DNA from: JBFEYJ01 sp041546305
GTDB lineage: Bacteria > Pseudomonadota > Gammaproteobacteria > Thiohalomonadales > Thiohalomonadaceae
NCBI GenBank assembly: GCA_041546305.1
Contig: JBFEWO010000155.1
Location: forward strand, 1-6,425
Length of the DNA stretch: 6,425 nucleotides
Direction of reading: 5' to 3'
Both the position numbers and the translations under genes were made by a program. Under the pieces are notes generated by a model. The model did no database searches. It saw nothing but the letters and a program-made list of their open reading frames with translations, and was not told the origin of the DNA. Below, one piece after another: positions 5,476 to 6,425 of the stretch. Numbering within the stretch: position 1 is the stretch's first letter; every line of letters starts with the position of its first letter.

Positions 5476-6425
5476 ATGCGCCTGTTTCGCTTCAAGGGTG
5501 GTGTCCACCCGGATGAACACAAGGTCACCACCGAACTGCCGATCACACTCATGCCGGTGCCGAAGCGGCTCTACCTGCCGCTGCAGCAGCACATTGGTGC
5601 CGCTGCCGAACCGGTGGTGAAGGTCGGCGAGCGGGTGCTTAAGGGGCAACTGCTGGCAAAGGCCAACGGCCCCGTTTCCGCACCGGTGCATGCCTCAACC
5701 TCCGGCATGATTGTAGCGATCGACGAATACACCGCGCCCCACCCCTCTGGCCTGCCTGTGAAGAGCATCATCCTCGAGGCCGATGGCAAGGATGAGTGGG
5801 TCGACAATATTATTCCCATCGATCCCTTCAGTCTCAGTGCGGAAGAGATCGCCCAGAAGGTCGGCGAAGCCGGCATCGTCGGTATGGGTGGCGCGGCCTT
5901 CCCCGCCGCGGTCAAGCTCAACCTGCGCAGCAAGCACCGTATCCATACCCTGATCATCAATGGCGGTGAGTGCGAACCCTACCTCACCTGCGACGACAGA
6001 CTGATGCAGGAACGGCCCGGGCCGATTATTGACGGGGTTCGTCTGATGCTCATGGCGCTGCAGTGTAATCGCGCCACTATTGCTGTGGAGAACAACAAAC
6101 CGGCGGCCCAGTGTGCATTGCGCGAAGCCAGTGCCGACTTCCCTGAGATTGAGGTGGTCGGCGTGCCGACCCGTTACCCGATGGGTTCGGAAAAACAGAT
6201 GATTCAGACCCTTACCGGCCTGGAGGTTCCGGCCGGTGGCCTGGGCGCGGACATCGGCGTGATTGTGCATAACGTCGCCACCGCCTATGCGGTGCAACAG
6301 GCCCTGCGCCACGACCGTCCACTCATTTCTCGTATCGTCACCGTCAGCGGCGGTGCCATCTCAACTCCGGCCAATCTCGAAGTGCCGCTCGGCACCCTGG
6401 CCAACGAGTTGGTTGAGTTCTGTGG
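5476..6425 (+). CDS. rnfC: RnfC, NADH-binding subunit of the Rnf complex, 3' end missing
   Basis: Peripheral subunit that takes electrons from NADH through FMN and [4Fe-4S] clusters and passes them to the membrane part. The first 316 codons are present with no stop or frameshift; the window ends inside the gene. Visible parts: a lipoyl-like N-terminal domain (about 1-100, starting MRLFRFKGGVHPDEHK); the glycine-rich nucleotide/FMN segment GIVGMGGAAFPAAVKL (133-148), shared with the NuoF subunit of complex I; NGGECEPYLTCDDRLM (162-177); and RYPMGSEKQ (233-241) of the RnfC core. The C-terminal pair of ferredoxin motifs expected in the family lies outside the window, so its cluster content cannot be confirmed. 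It follows rnfB by 12 nt and is in the same operon; rnfD, G and E are expected next. Confidence 0.96.
   Translation, partial: MRLFRFKGGVHPDEHKVTTELPITLMPVPKRLYLPLQQHIGAAAEPVVKVGERVLKGQLLAKANGPVSAPVHASTSGMIVAIDEYTAPHPSGLPVKSIILEADGKDEWVDNIIPIDPFSLSAEEIAQKVGEAGIVGMGGAAFPAAVKLNLRSKHRIHTLIINGGECEPYLTCDDRLMQERPGPIIDGVRLMLMALQCNRATIAVENNKPAAQCALREASADFPEIEVVGVPTRYPMGSEKQMIQTLTGLEVPAGGLGADIGVIVHNVATAYAVQQALRHDRPLISRIVTVSGGAISTPANLEVPLGTLANELVEFC

Noticed and set aside
4725..5552. Minus-strand open frame of 275 codons opposite rnfA, rnfB and rnfC
   Set aside because: It overlaps three certain genes and its protein is low in recognisable features; it is a codon-bias shadow.
5695..6312. Minus-strand open frame of 205 codons opposite rnfC
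   Set aside because: rnfC is unmistakable in this stretch (GIVGMGGAAFP, NGGECEP, RYPMGSEKQ) and the antisense product matches nothing I know.

Overview
This window comes from the nitrogen-fixation region of a diazotrophic proteobacterium, most likely a gammaproteobacterium. It carries nifL next to nifA, NifA lacks the cysteine linker typical of alphaproteobacterial NifA, and the order nifB – nifA – nifL – (divergent) rnfABC matches what I remember of Azotobacter vinelandii and Pseudomonas stutzeri. I cannot name the genus; a sulfur-oxidising Chromatiales-type host is a guess only.

Layout. Positions 1-342 hold the 5' end of nifB on the minus strand (114 codons, running off the window). Positions 343-759 are a control region with no gene that I can support. 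It contains a -24/-12 sigma54 promoter for nifB, a NifA enhancer site (TGT-N10-ACA), a possible IHF site between them, and a perfect 10-bp hairpin followed by a T tract that probably ends the nifLA transcript. Positions 760-2331 (nifA) and 2347-3990 (nifL) form a minus-strand two-gene operon with a 15-nt gap. Positions 3991-4320 are the divergent nifL/rnfA control region. Positions 4321-6425 carry rnfA, rnfB and the first two thirds or so of rnfC on the plus strand, with gaps of 18 and 12 nt.

The divergent region is the richest part. It holds two sigma54 promoters pointing away from each other, one for nifL (about 4027-4042, minus strand) and one for rnfA (about 4242-4257, plus strand). Between them lie a perfectly palindromic NifA site (4098-4113) and a GCAC-N7-GTGC element with the spacing of an NtrC site (4165-4179). 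The nifL promoter lies inside the longest possible nifL reading frame, so translation should begin at the ATG at 3990 (547 aa) and not at the TTG at 4062.

How the parts work together (inference from family knowledge). Nitrogen limitation would act through NtrC to switch on nifLA. NifA would then reinforce its own operon and activate nifB (FeMo-cofactor precursor synthesis) and rnf (membrane electron transport making low-potential reductant for nitrogenase). NifL would hold NifA inactive under oxygen or excess fixed nitrogen. This is a known type of system and not a new one; the detailed promoter architecture is the part most worth checking.
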